Shown piece by piece: positions 1 through 13,123 of a DNA stretch of 64,000 nt. The stretch covers positions 1,458,957 to 1,522,956 of the forward strand of contig NC_090250.1 of assembly GCF_037325665.1 (NCBI RefSeq), written 5' to 3'. The notes beneath the pieces were generated by a model. That model was not told the DNA's origin. It saw nothing but the letters and a program-made list of their open reading frames with translations, and searched no databases. The DNA is from Littorina saxatilis. Taxonomy: Eukaryota > Mollusca > Gastropoda > Littorinimorpha > Littorinidae. The position numbers were made by a program, and so were the translations under genes. Numbering within the stretch: position 1 is the stretch's first letter; every line of letters begins with the position of its first letter.

Positions 1-50
1 CCATTATAACATCAGCAGGCCTCCGTGAGAAACACAACTGGCTAACAGCG

Positions 51-475
51 GACTGGGTGGCCGAGTGGTAACGCACTTGCACTCGGAAGCGAGAGGTTGC
101 GAGTTCCACCCTGGGTCAGGGCGTTAGCAATTTTCTCCCCCCTTTCCTAACCTTGGTGGTGCTAGTCTTTCGGATGAGACGAAAAACCGAGGTCCCTTCG
201 TGTACACTACATTGGGGTGTGCACGTTAAAGATCCCACGATTGACAAAATGGTCTTTCCTGGCAAAATTGTATAGGCATAGATAAAAAATGTCCACCAAA
301 ATACCCGTGTGACTTGGAATAATAGGCCGTGAAAAGTAGGATATGCGCCGAAATGGCTGCGATCTGCTGGTCAATGTGAATGCGTGATGTATTGTGTAAC
401 AAAATTCCATCTCACACGACATAAATAGATCCCTGCGCCTTGAGTCCGAGTCTGGAGATACGCGCGCGATATAAT
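51..475 (+). mobile_element. tRNA-derived SINE with Ser/Leu-like head
   Basis: The head starts GACTGGGTGGCCGAGTGG, a class II-like box A, with a B-box-like GAGTTCCACCC near 111. The body (GTGCACGTTAAAGATCCCAC, later CTTGGAATAATAGGCCGTG) is shared with the differently headed SINE at 33602. It ends at GCGCGCGATATAA. Confidence 0.8.
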
Positions 476-2614
476 TCTTCATTTTATAACAATTGTTTTG
501 ATCCTTGTTTACCAAAATAAATGTGTTTAGGTTTGTGATAGGGTCATGTATTTTGCAGAGAAAACATTTTAATGGTGTGATTGAATGACATACATGTATT
601 GCTATTGTATTACAAGTGCAATTTTCACATCACTTCAACTGAAAATTATTGAATTTATTGTGGATGTTCATGAAAACCATAGACAGCTCAGTTGTACATT
701 TATTTGTATTCCTGCTTTTAGTATGGGGGTGTTCATTTTTACATTTGACTTCTCTGTCACAGTGACTGCTGTGGGTGGCCTTTTTCATTGTATTGGCAGG
801 CTTTTTTTTTTTTTTTTCGAAGAAAATCACAGTTTTTGTATAAACTGCGTGCATATTAGGAATCGAACATATCTCTGTTGTCCTCTTTGTCTTTCTATTT
901 TGCACTTTGAATAAAGCATAATTTTACATTGCTTTTGTAAAATTCAAAAGCCCTTTATTTTGGACTTTCTTCAGGTAGACTTTTCTGCCTGCATATTTTT
1001 CTGTTCTAATCAGAATATATGGTCGTCTCCAGTGTATATATATGAAAAAATGTAAGATGGAAAAAAGAAATTTTAGAAACCAAATATGATTTGTTTTGTT
1101 TATTTAACTGAGTGCAGTGTATGCGTGCATGTGTGTAAATGTGTGAAGTAATATGTGCACCAATAGCGTTTTTATTACCTGTTATTACTTGACGTAGTAC
1201 AAATTAAATAATGCACTAAGCTATTCTTATCTAGCCAGCCCCAAAATGATTTGATGCATACACAAACACACACACATGCACACACGTACACACACACACA
1301 CGCACGCACGCACGTGCGCACACACACACACACACACACACACATGCACACAGAGGCCATTTCAAAAAGAACAAAGTTTTAATTATTTTTCATTGTTTGC
1401 AATTTGCAATTAAATCAAGCTAAAAAGCTGGCAGGTAACATAAAGAACACTAAGTTCACACTAAAATCAAACCAAACACAATGATACCAAAGGTAACTCA
1501 TATCCCAACCCACTCACACACACACACACATTCTCACATCCTCAGCCATGCATGTGGATCAAATACCGCTCTTCCATTCATAAGTTATGTTACTTTATGC
1601 TGTTAACAGATTTTGTTTAAACGCTGTATTGCTTGTACAAGAAAAAAGATGCCTTCCCCCTCTGTCTCGGTAACCCCTACCCAAAACGCAAAAATTTGGA
1701 AATATTCCGGCTTGTAGTCAATCTGGGCTAACCGGACAACTTTCTGCAAAGTTGAGGCGTCGGTAAGTGTCTTGTTTGTTTTTCCCTCTCGAAGCCTGCA
1801 AAAGTGCAAAAACTGAAAAGGCTGAATTCAAGTGGAAAGGAAAAACACTGTGTGCAGCATTTTTTTCTTTAAAGAGTTGATTGCCAGAGCAACTTGACTC
1901 CATCTACCATCTGGTCATTGTAATGAATCATTGTTGTCATTTCACTTCGCTTTGCATCCTCCTCACTCGAGCATTCGCTAGCCGAAACAGTGTGCACAGT
2001 TATGTTTCCTGCTGGGGAGCATTTTGTTATATGAAGCTCTTGTTTTAAAGCAGAAATAATTGGTGTTTATTCTTATTGTGTTGAATTTAAGCCGTTTCAA
2101 TTCACATCAGATGTAGATAAATCGTACAAAGATTACACATACGTGACATAGCATGCATGGCCGGTGACCGGTCTGTTGCAAGCGGTTGAAGCTGATGACA
2201 GTGAATTCACTCAAAAAACCGGGCATGTGTGGTTGAGGAAAGCACCTTGTTACTAAAAGTTAGGTCCTTTTACCAATATGTACTACAGATCTTGATGTGA
2301 TTGTGAGATAAGTTATTGAGAACTTGAATTCATGTAAAAGTGAAAATAAATAATTTCAGAAATTCACATCAGTGAGGCAAGAACTTTGGTAAGAATAAGG
2401 CATGCTGAAGAATTAAGGTCTACTAGTACTATTAAACTGATAGACATACGCTGCAAATATCATTTTTAACGCACATGTAGGAGCAGGTTATACTCGAAAG
2501 GAGCGCGCATGACGTTGCAAGGAATATATAATTCTTTATTCAGGACATGCATGGTATTTGAATCCAAGTTTGTTATTTATTTCAGCTAGTTTTTGGGCAG
2601 GCAGGCAGCTTCAG
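476..2614. other. Intergenic stretch without recognised gene
   Basis: AT-rich DNA with a CA tract at 1259-1346 and a short CA tract near 1513. Short ORFs on both strands have no splice context or family motif. Confidence 0.5.
1259..1346. repeat. CA/CACG microsatellite
   Basis: Interrupted (CA)n with CG-containing variants. Confidence 0.9.
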
Positions 2615-2865
2615 TAGCGCAGAGATAGCTAGCTCAATCGGTAGTAGCACTGGATTTGAAACCTGTTTGTCGTTATATGGCCCGGATCGACCCCATGTTC
2701 AGCGAGGGTTTTATTTCCCAGAGTCACCTTGATATGATAGATGTTCAAACACCCCTGTGTGCATACATGCGCACTATAAAGATTGGAAGATCACAGGGAA
2801 AGTCTCAGGGCTTGGAAACATGAACACTTGCACGCAGGAAAAAGAAAGAAAAAAAATTAGTTGAG
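2615..2865 (+). mobile_element. Degenerate SINE-H
   Basis: A decayed tRNA-like head (ATAGCTAGCTCAATCGGTAG), a GTTCAGCGAGGG linker, TTTATTTCCCAGAGTCA, then CACAGGGAAAGTCTCAGGGC and a GAAAGAAAG tail. It matches the order of the better copy at 12009. Confidence 0.65.
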
Positions 2866-2890
2866 CCGTATTGTGGGCATATATATAAAT

Positions 2891-2918
2891 AGGTTACAAC
2901 ACGAGTGGTTTTTTATGT
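2891..2918. mobile_element. Single arm of a fold-back MITE
   Basis: GGTTACAACACGAGTGG then a T-run matches the outer end of the fold-back element at 4984-5143. Confidence 0.6.
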
Positions 2919-3787
2919 GTAAACTGTATATACCATGAAGATCCAAAAGACAACGTGTGACGGAAACATCAAGCTTTAGTTGTCTGTTCAGATGAGGCAC
3001 CTCTGCACATACATTATTCTAAAGGCACGTCTGTTGATCTATGTCAAGTCGGTGCATAATGGTGGCTTGGTTGTCCCCGTCAGCTGAAAGCCTCTTACAC
3101 AGATTTGACTGAATACCTAGTGGTTACACACGCATCTCCTGAGATCTTGGACACCTTCATCGTCTATAAGGGCCTACTGCACCACAGAAGAGCTAGAAAA
3201 ACTCGCAAATTGCATCGAACAGCTTGTCCAGAGAACAGTCGTAGTCGATGATGTACCGATAAGAACGTGTGTACCAGGTACACTGTAACTTCACATGAGC
3301 ATAACATTGCTTCTCGAACGGACTGGGTTTTTAACGATTGCTAGTTTGACTTCTGTTTTAGTTGAGAGCACGAGCACACACACTCAAACACATACGGCTT
3401 GTCATGTTGATCACAAGAGAGAAACAGAACTGCGAATAGAAGGAAACATAACAGATTACGTCCCCATAATATGACGCGATGGATGACAGACTTCATGAAA
3501 TCTATGACGCTGTGATGATAGTCTCGGCAAGACGAGACCAAAACTAAGCTATAGCACTGAACGACTCTCGCGCATGTTCTCAAAAGCGTGGTGACACCTT
3601 GCACATCCGGTCTTACAGGTACATTTGCTTTTGGAATGTCAAGGATGACAAAAGGTAGAGCCAGCTATGATGTATTTCGTGCACCTTTATTTATCCACTA
3701 TTTTATGTGTTAGAAGAATGCAATAGTTACATCATGGATTTGACAAGAGTACAATGGAAATACAAGAAATATACCTAGAGTACATTT

Positions 3788-3855
3788 ACAGAGACAAAGA
3801 AGGGAGGTCATGGGATATATATATATATCCCATGACCTCCCTTCTTTGTCTCTGT
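3788..3855. repeat. Perfect 68-bp palindrome
   Basis: Two 34-nt arms are exact reverse complements with no loop; the centre is (AT)n and the arms begin ACAGAGACAAAGAAGGGAGG. Confidence 0.95.
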
Positions 3856-4983
3856 TACTTCAGTATGGGTATATATGTTGTATTTTTATAGCTCAATAAA
3901 TACATCATGGACTCAAAAAAATATATGATAGTGCAGATTCCGATTTGGGCGAAGAACTATTTTGCTCCCGACCTTTGACCTCGCGCCGAACAATGTGACA
4001 CATTTGTATGAAGTTCCAAAATCGTATTGCACGGCTCAGAAAACCATATCAGTTGCACGCAAAAATGAATCTCAGAACTGATCTGATGTATGAGATGCAA
4101 TAAGCAAACGTTTCTTTCATTATGAAAGCAATGCAGGTGGGAAAAAACGAACATTCAACTTACAAGATAACCAGATGCTAGCGAACCAAAACAAAAACAC
4201 GAGTACCCTCCCCTTGCTTCGTTAGCAGACGACTTTTGAGAATCTGTCAGACCGTCCTTACCTGGCACGGTTGGGCTTCGCTATCATCAGCTGTTTCACG
4301 TGTTTTGCGAGCAAGTCTACTCTTTTGCCTGGCTCTGCAGTAAGTCCACATTGGCGATGAAGGTATCTAAGAACTTAACATGTGTGTATTTTTCCGTAAT
4401 CCAGTCATATTCTTTCAAAATGCAATCAAGCGGCGGTGACAGACTTGGGTCCTGTTTTCCTCGCACCCATACCAGTTTAGGTTCATGCAAACACACTCGC
4501 AAAACAGTTTATCATGTAGATACATTTCAAATAGGGAGCAAATGGTTAAATCTACATATGTGTTCCCTAAAATTTGCTTCTCTGTCAATAAGACTAATTG
4601 TATAATAATGCGTTCGAAAAAAACAACGTGGAATCGATTCTGAATCGAGTCGAGTAAGCCAAATGGGGGCCAAACCGGTTTCCCCGTTCCGCCGACCTGA
4701 AACGCAAAAGAATTGTGCGCTTCAACTAAATGGATTTCTATACGACTTCATTACTTTCTTGCAACTTATGAACCTTTACTTAAAGCTTTTAAACGGTCTG
4801 AAAGTAGTGTTACCGCGTACTTATAGATGCACTCATTCGTTTTATTTTTTCAGCGACGGTCACTTAGTTTAAGGTTGCAAAAAGGCCATGTCTCGCTGAA
4901 AACACTGTTTCACACTCCACAGATCGCAACAGTGCCGCTAGTAGTCTACACTTTGTGTTTGATGGTAGAATGGGATATACAGA

Positions 4984-5143
4984 TTACAACACTCGTGGTT
5001 TTTTATATGGCTTGTATTTCAGTCAAGACCCAGCGGGAATATCAATCGAGAGCCACTCGCCAAAGGCTCGTGTCTCCCGATGATATTCATCCGCTGGGTC
5101 TTGACTGAAATACAAGCCATATAAAAAACCACTCGTGTTGTAA
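4984..5143. mobile_element. Fold-back MITE, 53-bp arms
   Basis: 4984-5036 and 5091-5143 are exact reverse complements (outer end TTACAACACGAGTGG or its complement), separated by a 54-nt loop. It ends 127 nt upstream of the F-box ATG. Confidence 0.9.
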
Positions 5144-5159
5144 CCTATACATATATGCC

Positions 5160-5225
5160 AGCTACCTTTCCCCATGCAGAGAGAACGCAGATGCGAATTC
5201 CCATGAGGGTAACCTCACAAAATTG
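5160..5225 (+). mobile_element. SINE-H 3' fragment
   Basis: CCCATGAGGGTAACCTCACA matches the 3' part of SINE-H at 49314 (reverse strand). It lies in the presumed 5' UTR/promoter zone of the F-box gene. Confidence 0.55.
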
Positions 5226-5270
5226 TATGGCACTTGATACATTATCCTTATTCTTACTAGCAGATCTACG

Positions 5271-8200
5271 ATGGAACGCCTGCCATCAGAACTCCTTTGC
5301 TACATCCTGAGCAAGCTGGATGGACACAGTCTGGCGTGCGCAGCCAAAGTGTGTCAGCGGTGGCACGGCATTGTCAACATCCTTGGCAAGGCCTTCAACG
5401 TCTGGTTCAAACACTGTCTGCTGGAGCTTGGTTTAGACGATGTTGTCTATCAGACCGGTCTTACGCACCTGCTTACGACTACCGGCAGAACAGCTGCTGA
5501 AGCACGCAGAGAGGACTGGGAGTTCTGGCAAGAACTTTACGCAGCTAACAAGCGTTGTAACTGCATCGGAAGTGAAAAGTGGGGTCCTGTGGCGGAGCGG
5601 GTTAAAAAATGTGATGAAGTTGTGACAGCTTTGGTTCTGAACCCTCCTACCTCAACAAGTGAGTGTTTTGCTTGGTTTTTGTTCAATAGCCGAACTCTGG
5701 AAATAACTCTGTCGTGATTGTATGGGCTGTGAATGAGTGAATACTCTTGCTTTTAGTGAGGCAAACTTTCCACACATGCTCCTCCCCCCGCGGGTTAGGG
5801 AGAAGAATTTACCCGATGCTCCCCAGCATGTCGTAAGAGGCGACTAACGGATTCTGTTTCTCCTTTTACCCTTGTTAAGTGTTTCTTGAATAGAATATAG
5901 TCAATGTTTGTAAAGATTTTAGTCAAGCAGTATGTAAGAAATGTTAATTCCTTTGTACTGGAAACTTGCATTCTCCCAGTAAGGTAATATATTGTATTAC
6001 GTTGCAAGCCCCCTTTTTTTTATAAGTGCTTTTGTGAACAAGAAACAATTGACAAGTGGCTCTATCCCATCTTTCCCCGTCGCGATATAACCTTCGTGGT
6101 TGAAAACGACGTTAAACACCAAATAAAGAAAGAAAGCTCCTTGTTGGCGTGTTTCAGACACACCACTCGCTAGTGACTGGCCTGTAATGTCAATATTGTC
6201 ACGTGGGATTGATTGACACAGGTAACATTTCCGAACATCGTCTTATTTGTTTGCATTCTCCTTGGGAGGAAGCTGGATTGATTGTATGCTTAGATAGACC
6301 TATGTGTACAGTGAAACTTTTGTTTGAAATTGAAGTCCTTCCATTATAAAACTGTTTTAAAAACCGTGTGTTCTTAGAGTTAGACTTCTGTGAGGTCTAA
6401 GTTGTTTGAACTTAATAATTTTTTTATAAATGTTGTGTCAAGCACATCACCACTGATCTGTCTTATTTTGAGATGTAAACATGTCATCAGTTTCTTTTAC
6501 TTTTAGGCTGGAACTTGCATCAGTGTATAGAATGTTGAAATGTTAAATTCATGCAATTGCAAGAGAGGAAATTTCATGGCATAGCTACCACCGTCATTGT
6601 TCAGATTAATTAGAAACAATTATAGTGGCGCGACACCAGCCAGTGTGGTGACTTTCTGTGTGCGTACATGTCATTTTTTGTTTCAGGTTACGGGACATTA
6701 TGGATGGCATTGAAGGATGGTAACTTTCATGGGGGTACACTGGATAGAAGAAGCTGGTTCTCTCATTTTCAGAGCCGACGTGTGTGTCCCGGCCATATTA
6801 ATGGATGCACAGATATGACCGTAGTCACATTGGGTAAGGCAAAAAAAAAAAAAGTTGTATGTTTCTGGTAACATGGCTACAAAAAATAGGGTAGGTAGGT
6901 GGGGATTTTTGTTTTGTTTTTTGTTGTGGTCAGGGTAGAAAATAACTATACAGTGACGCAAAGAGACTGGACTTACTATACAAAGAGAAAGACAACACAT
7001 TACAAAACAAATGAGACAAAAGGGATGCGGGCTTATCCCCCTTGTGTCGTTTGCCGTCTGTTTCGTTTTGACGCTTTTTGCCTCCTTTTTTTTTTTACAA
7101 ATGTAATAAAAAAAAGTCTAGGGTCGGCGGGAAAAAACTAGGTAGGGTCGGGTGACCAGAAACATACAACTTTTTTTGTTGGCCTAAGGCACTTTTTTAG
7201 ACCAGGCTTGAGAACCCATTTTATTCTCATTTCATTCAACAGTTTGCTGACTTTGCCTTTATCAACAGTAGATAACATGCAAACACGCATGTATACACAC
7301 ACACGCCAACCCATGCACAGATATGCACACACAGGTGCATGTGATTGTGTTCAACACACCGTCCTTGTACTGTTTAGGATATAGAGATTACACAACGTCA
7401 TCGAGTGAGGGACCGAAAAATATTGAAACTCGAGGATATCTCGGTTGATACCACACACAAAAATCATCCGAGAGTTTCAATATTTTTTGGTCCCTCACAA
7501 GATGACGTTTGTGTAATTTGTGTATACAATGATCAACGACAAAGACAAAAATTAAAACAAAAACAACACGAACTCTTTTCCATCGAGGAATGGTGGAAGG
7601 AAAATAACACAACCGGAAATAGATCTAGATCTAAATTGATCTCTATGACCCGTGCCTTGATACCATTGAGATCATAGGAGATGCACAGCAGTGCCGATAC
7701 CAGGTTTCTTTAGCTTCACTTTAAAATGATATCAGAACGATAGTTATTCACTTGAAAGTGAACACAGGAGAGTTGTATACATTATTTTATGTTAGTTTCA
7801 TAAAAAGAGAAAGGGTCAGTTTGAAGTTAAGATGTTAAGAATTATTTACTGGATTGTTTGTTTAGATTATTAAAATAATGTATTCGTCTTGCATTATAAT
7901 GCAAGATTTACTTGGAGGTGGACTGTTTTGTTCAGACTAGTTATTGGAATAGAAAGATCTGACACCCCATCGCATTTGTGCTACTTTCTCTTATTAGTTT
8001 CTTTGGTGAAGGTTTAGTCAATTCTTCTTCTTCTTCTGCGTTCGTGGGCTGAAACTCCCACGTACACTACGTGTATTTTTTGCACGAGTGGAATTTTACG
8101 TGTATGACCGTTTTTACCCCGCCATTTAGGCAGCCATACGCCGCTTTCGGGGGAAGCATGCTGGGTATTTTCGTGTTTCTATAACCCACCGAACTCTGAC

Positions 8201-11200
8201 ATGGATTACAGGATCTTTTTCGTGCGCACTTGGTCTTGTGCTTGCGTGTACACACGGGGGTGTTCGGACACCGAGGAGAGTCTGCACACAAAGTTGACTC
8301 TGAGAAATAAATCTCTCGCCGAACGTGGGGACGAACTCACGCTGACAGTGGCCAACTGGATACAAATCCAGCGCGCTATCGACTGAGCTATATCCCCGCC
8401 CCATTTAGTCAATGACTTGTTAGGATTATCCAAAGGAGCACAAGATGATATTCATTACCTTTGTTATTACAGGGGACCCCCCTCTTTTTAATACTTCCCA
8501 ATTTAAAACTTCCCCCGTTTTAAGACCATGCCTTTATGTAAATTGACCTCCATTTAAAGACCCCTTCCTTTGGGAGGTTCCACTGTATTATGAAATGCAT
8601 ATTGCAGACGGTTGCCCTGGATACGGTACCAGCAGCACAGAGCCAGTGTCCTTTGTTGTGTCCACTGGCATTCAGGGTGTCGTCAAGGTCACCGACTTTC
8701 AAGGTCATCAGAAAGCTGTGATCGAACCAAGGAGCCATCAGGCCTACTGCGTCAGGTTTGTGTGCATGTGTGTGCTCTGAACAGCCCTCAAAGTAAAATC
8801 AGAAGAACAAAATTCTGGCTAAGATTTGGTTATTAATGCCTTTACAAATAGACAAATTCAGAAAATAACTCTGTTGGGTTTGTATGGGTTGTGAAAGAGT
8901 GAATACCCTTGTATTTACTAGGACAAACATTGGCGGGGCCAATCACAAGCGAGGGGTGTGTCTGAAACTCGTGGACAGGAGCACGTGTGAATTTATTTGT
9001 CTGAGAAAAAGCAAGGGTGTTCACTCTTGCATAACCCTTACAAATACCGACACACATTATTTCTGAAAATCGTCTATTGACCAGTCAGACATGACAGACA
9101 ACCACAAGCCCTCATTCTGTAGAAAGAAAACTTTTGAGAATTTTTTGGGTGTCTTTTTTTCTGTGCAATTATATCTAAACTTTGGTGAAAGAAGTGTGAT
9201 ACGTCAAGGCATATTTTTTTAAATAATTTACAAAATGAAAAAACACCAAGAATTGTTTTGTTTTGTTTTTTCTGAACAATTATGTCTGAAATTTGGTGGA
9301 AGAGGAGTAATGCGTCAGGGCAAGAGAAGTTTATGCTGAAGGCAAGCGTGTGTTTGTTTCAGTTCTGTGGGGCCATACTTTGTGGTGGGCCATGATGCGT
9401 GCATCACACAAGGCCTGGTTATTTACAAGATTGTCAGGGCAGCAAAGATGGCGGGAGGCAGCAGCAACTCAGTATCTGTTCTTCCCCTTATGAAACTATC
9501 AGGACTGAGGAACTCTGCTGTTATGTCTGTCATGCTATCTCACAAGCAGGTATGTTGATTTGGCTTTGAATGCTGCATGCATGCGCACGGTAAAGATCCC
9601 AAACTCACAGGGAAAGTCGTAGGGCTAGGAAAACTTGAATACACACATGCAGGAAAAAATGTTTTGGGATAACGTGATTCCGTTGCTGCACGCTTTACTC
9701 GGGGTCCAGGCAGCAACCCAATTTTCCTTGAGGGAATTTCCAAGGACAATAAGATTTACCAAATAAGTTAAAAAAACGTTGCTTCACCAAAACTCCTCTC
9801 TTTCTCCTGATGAGTCTGTTTGCTCTTTGAAATACCCCCCGTGGGTTAGGGGGAGTCCCATATTGGTTGGGACGAGAAAGAATTTACCCGATGCTACCCA
9901 GCATGTCGTAAGAGGCGACTAACGGTTCTGTTTCTCCTTTTACCCTTGTTAAATGTTTCTTGTATAGAATATAGTCAATGTTTGTAAAGATTTTAGTCAA
10001 GCAGTATGTAAGAAATGTTAAGTCCTTTGTACTGGAAACTTGCATTCTCCCAGTAAGGTCATATCATATGTTGCAAGCCCCTGGAGCAATTTTTTGATTC
10101 GTGCTTTTGTGAACAAGAAACAATTAACAAGTGGCTCTGTCCCATCTCCCCCTTTTCCCCGTCGCGATATAACCTTGAATGGTTGAAAACGACGTTAAAC
10201 ACCAAATAAATAAAGAAAGAAAGACTCTTTGAAATTACTACTCCCATTTAATAGCATGGGCAGATTATTCTGGCTGAAATAGAGTAGTTTGAGATATGAT
10301 TTACTGCCTAGAAGGCATAAGAAAGTGCCCAGTGGGTTGGGACCCAAGCATGGGCTCAGATTGGTTGAAATCTCAAACAAATCTCAGTTTCAACCAATCC
10401 CACCCTGCACATGGTTTCCACTCAGTTAGGTAGTACTGGGGCGGGAAAATAGCTCAGTTAGGTAGTACTGGGGCGGGAAAATAGCTCAGTTAGGTAGTAC
10501 TGGGGCGGGAAAATAGCTCAGTTAGGTAGTACTGGGGCGGGAAAATAGCTCAGTTAGGTAGTACTGGGGCGGGAAAATAGCTCAGTTAGGTAGTACTGGG
10601 GCGGGAAAATAGCTCAGTTAGGTAGTACTGGGGCGGGAAAATAGCTCAGTTAGGTAGTACTGGGGCGGGAAAATAGCTCAGTTAGGTAGTACTGGGGCGG
10701 GAAAATAGCTCAGTTAGGTAGTACTGGGGCGGGAAAATAGCTCAGTTAGGTAGTACTGGGGCGGGAAAATAGCTCAGTTAGGTAGTACTGGGGCGGGAAA
10801 ATAGCTCAGTTAGGTAGTACTGGGGCGGGAAAATAGCTCAGTTAGGTAGTACTGGGGCGGGAAAATAGCTCAGTTAGGTAGTACTGGGGCGGGAAAATAG
10901 CTCAGTTAGGTAGTACTGGGGCGGGAAAATAGCTCAGTTAGGTAGTACTGGGGCGGGAAAATAGCTCAGTTAGGTAGTACTGGGGCGGGAAAATAGCTCA
11001 GTTAGGTAGTACTGGGGCGGGAAAATAGCTCAGTTAGGTAGTACTGGGGCGGGAAAATAGCTCAGTTAGGTAGTACTGGGGCGGGAAAATAGCTCAGTCG
11101 GTAGTACTGGGGCGGGAAAATAGCTCAGTTAGGTAGTACTGGGGCGGGAAAATAGCTCAGTTAGGTAGTACTGGGGCGGGAAAATAGCTCAGTTAGGTAG

Positions 11201-13074
11201 TACTGGGGCGGGAAAATAGCTCAGTTAGGTAGTACTGGGGCGGGAAAATAGCTCAGTTAGGTAGTACTGGGGCGGGAAAATAGCTCAGTTAGGTAGTACT
11301 GGGGCGGGAAAATAGCTCAGTTAGGTAGTACTGGGGCGGGAAAATAGCTCAGTTAGGTAGTACTGGGGCGGGAAAATAGCTCAGTTAGGTAGTACTGGGG
11401 CGGGAAAATAGCTCAGTTAGGTAGTACTGGGGCGGGAAAATAGCTCAGTTAGGTAGTACTGGGGCGGGAAAATAGCTCAGTTAGGTAGTACTGGGGCAGG
11501 AAAATAGCTCAGTTAGGTAGTACTGGGGCGGGAAAATAGCTCAGTTAGGTAGTACTGGGGCGGGAAAATAGCTCAGTTAGGTAGTACTGGGGCGGGAAAA
11601 TAGCTCAGTTAGGTAGTACTGGGGCGGGAAAATAGCTCAGTTAGGTAGTACTGGGGCGGGAAAATAGCTCAGTTAGGTAGTACTGGGGCGGGAAAATAGC
11701 TCAGTTAGGTAGTACTGGGGCGGGAAAATAGCTCAGTTAGGTAGTACTGGGGCGGGAAAATAGCTCAGTTAGGTAGTACTGGGGCGGGAAAATAGCTCAG
11801 TTAGGTAGTACTGGGGCGGGAAAATAGCTCAGTTAGGTAGTACTGGGGCGGGAAAATAGCTCAGTTAGGTAGTACTGGGGCGGGAAAATAGCTCAGTTAG
11901 GTAGTACTGGGGCGGGAAAATAGCTCAGTTAGGTAGTACTGGGGCGGGAAAATAGCTCAGTTAGGTAGTACTGGGGCGGGAAAATAGCTCAGTTAGGTAG
12001 TACTGGGGCGGGAAAATAGCTCAGTCGGTAGCGGCGCTGACTTCAAAACCAGTTGTCGCTGTCGGCATGAGTTTGATCCCAAAGTTCGGCGAGGGATTTA
12101 TTTCCCAGAGTCAGTTTTGTGCAGACTCTCTTCGGTGTCCGAACACCCCCGTGTCCACGCATGCCACAACCCAAATTCACAGTGGAAGTCTCAGGTCTCA
12201 GAAACATGAGTGCATGCATGCAGGAAAAGGAAAACATGGGGTAGCGTTGTACTGTCTGGCCGCTCGCTTTGCCCGGTGAGAAAGCAGCCCAAATCCCCAT
12301 GAGAGTAACTTCACAGGAACCCCCCCGTGGGTTAGGGGGAAGAATTGACCCGATGCTCCCCAGCATGTCGTAAGAGGCGACTAACGGATTCTGTTTCTCT
12401 TTTTACCCTTGTTAAGTGTTTCTTGTATAGAATATAGTCAATTTTTGTAAAGATTTTAGTCAAGCAGTATGTAAGAAATGTTAAGTCCTTTGTACTGGAA
12501 ACTTGCATTCTCCCAGTAAGGTAAATATTGTACTACGTTGCAAGCCCCTGGAGCAAATTTTTGATTAGTGCTTTTGTGAACAAGAAACAATTGACAAGTG
12601 GCTCTATCCCATCTCCCCCCCTTTCCCCGTCGCGATATAACCTTCGTGGTTGAAAACGACGTTGAACACCAAATAAAGAAAGAAAGAACTTCACAGGGCT
12701 ATCTGAAATCTTATCTTACCTTCTTGTGCAAATTGCTCCTGGTCATCACACACCAAATAAGTGTTGCTGATTGCTTTAGGTGGTAGCAGGAGATGATCAC
12801 GGCATCCTGTATTCCTGGGACATTCCCTCCCTGTCCAGCTTTGAAGGAATGTCGCCCAAGTCGGGACAGATTGTGGAGATCGACAAACCTTCGGCCGCCG
12901 TTCAGCTGAAAACTATGGTGGAGCAGGTCCTTCTCCACCGCAACCAGGTCATCGCCCTGTCGGCTATGGGTCAGTTCAAATCTTAATAGTGATAAAAGTA
13001 ATGAACACTTATTAATCGCCCCTTCTCACAAGAGCTCACGGCAATGTACAATAGCGATAGCGTGCACTCACACG

Positions 13075-13123
<49 letters not shown>

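Larger units (their letters stand above)
2866..4983. other. Intergenic stretch upstream of the F-box gene
   Basis: Holds a lone fold-back arm (2891-2918) and a perfect palindrome (3788-3855). A splice-flanked open stretch on - at 4262-4334 was considered as an exon but not accepted. Nothing else recognised. Confidence 0.4.

Noticed and set aside
3341-3660. Open minus-strand stretch with a hydrophobic segment
   Set aside because: No splice context or known motif; C- and S-rich translation looks like non-coding sequence.
4262-4334. Possible minus-strand coding exon (AG acceptor, open frame with DLLAKHVKQLM, GTAAGG donor)
   Set aside because: No second exon, no family match and a weak pyrimidine tract; a 73-nt splice-flanked open stretch can occur by chance.
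10421-12029. CRISPR-like array
   Set aside because: Units are contiguous with no unique spacers, and the unit is a SINE head; eukaryotic context.
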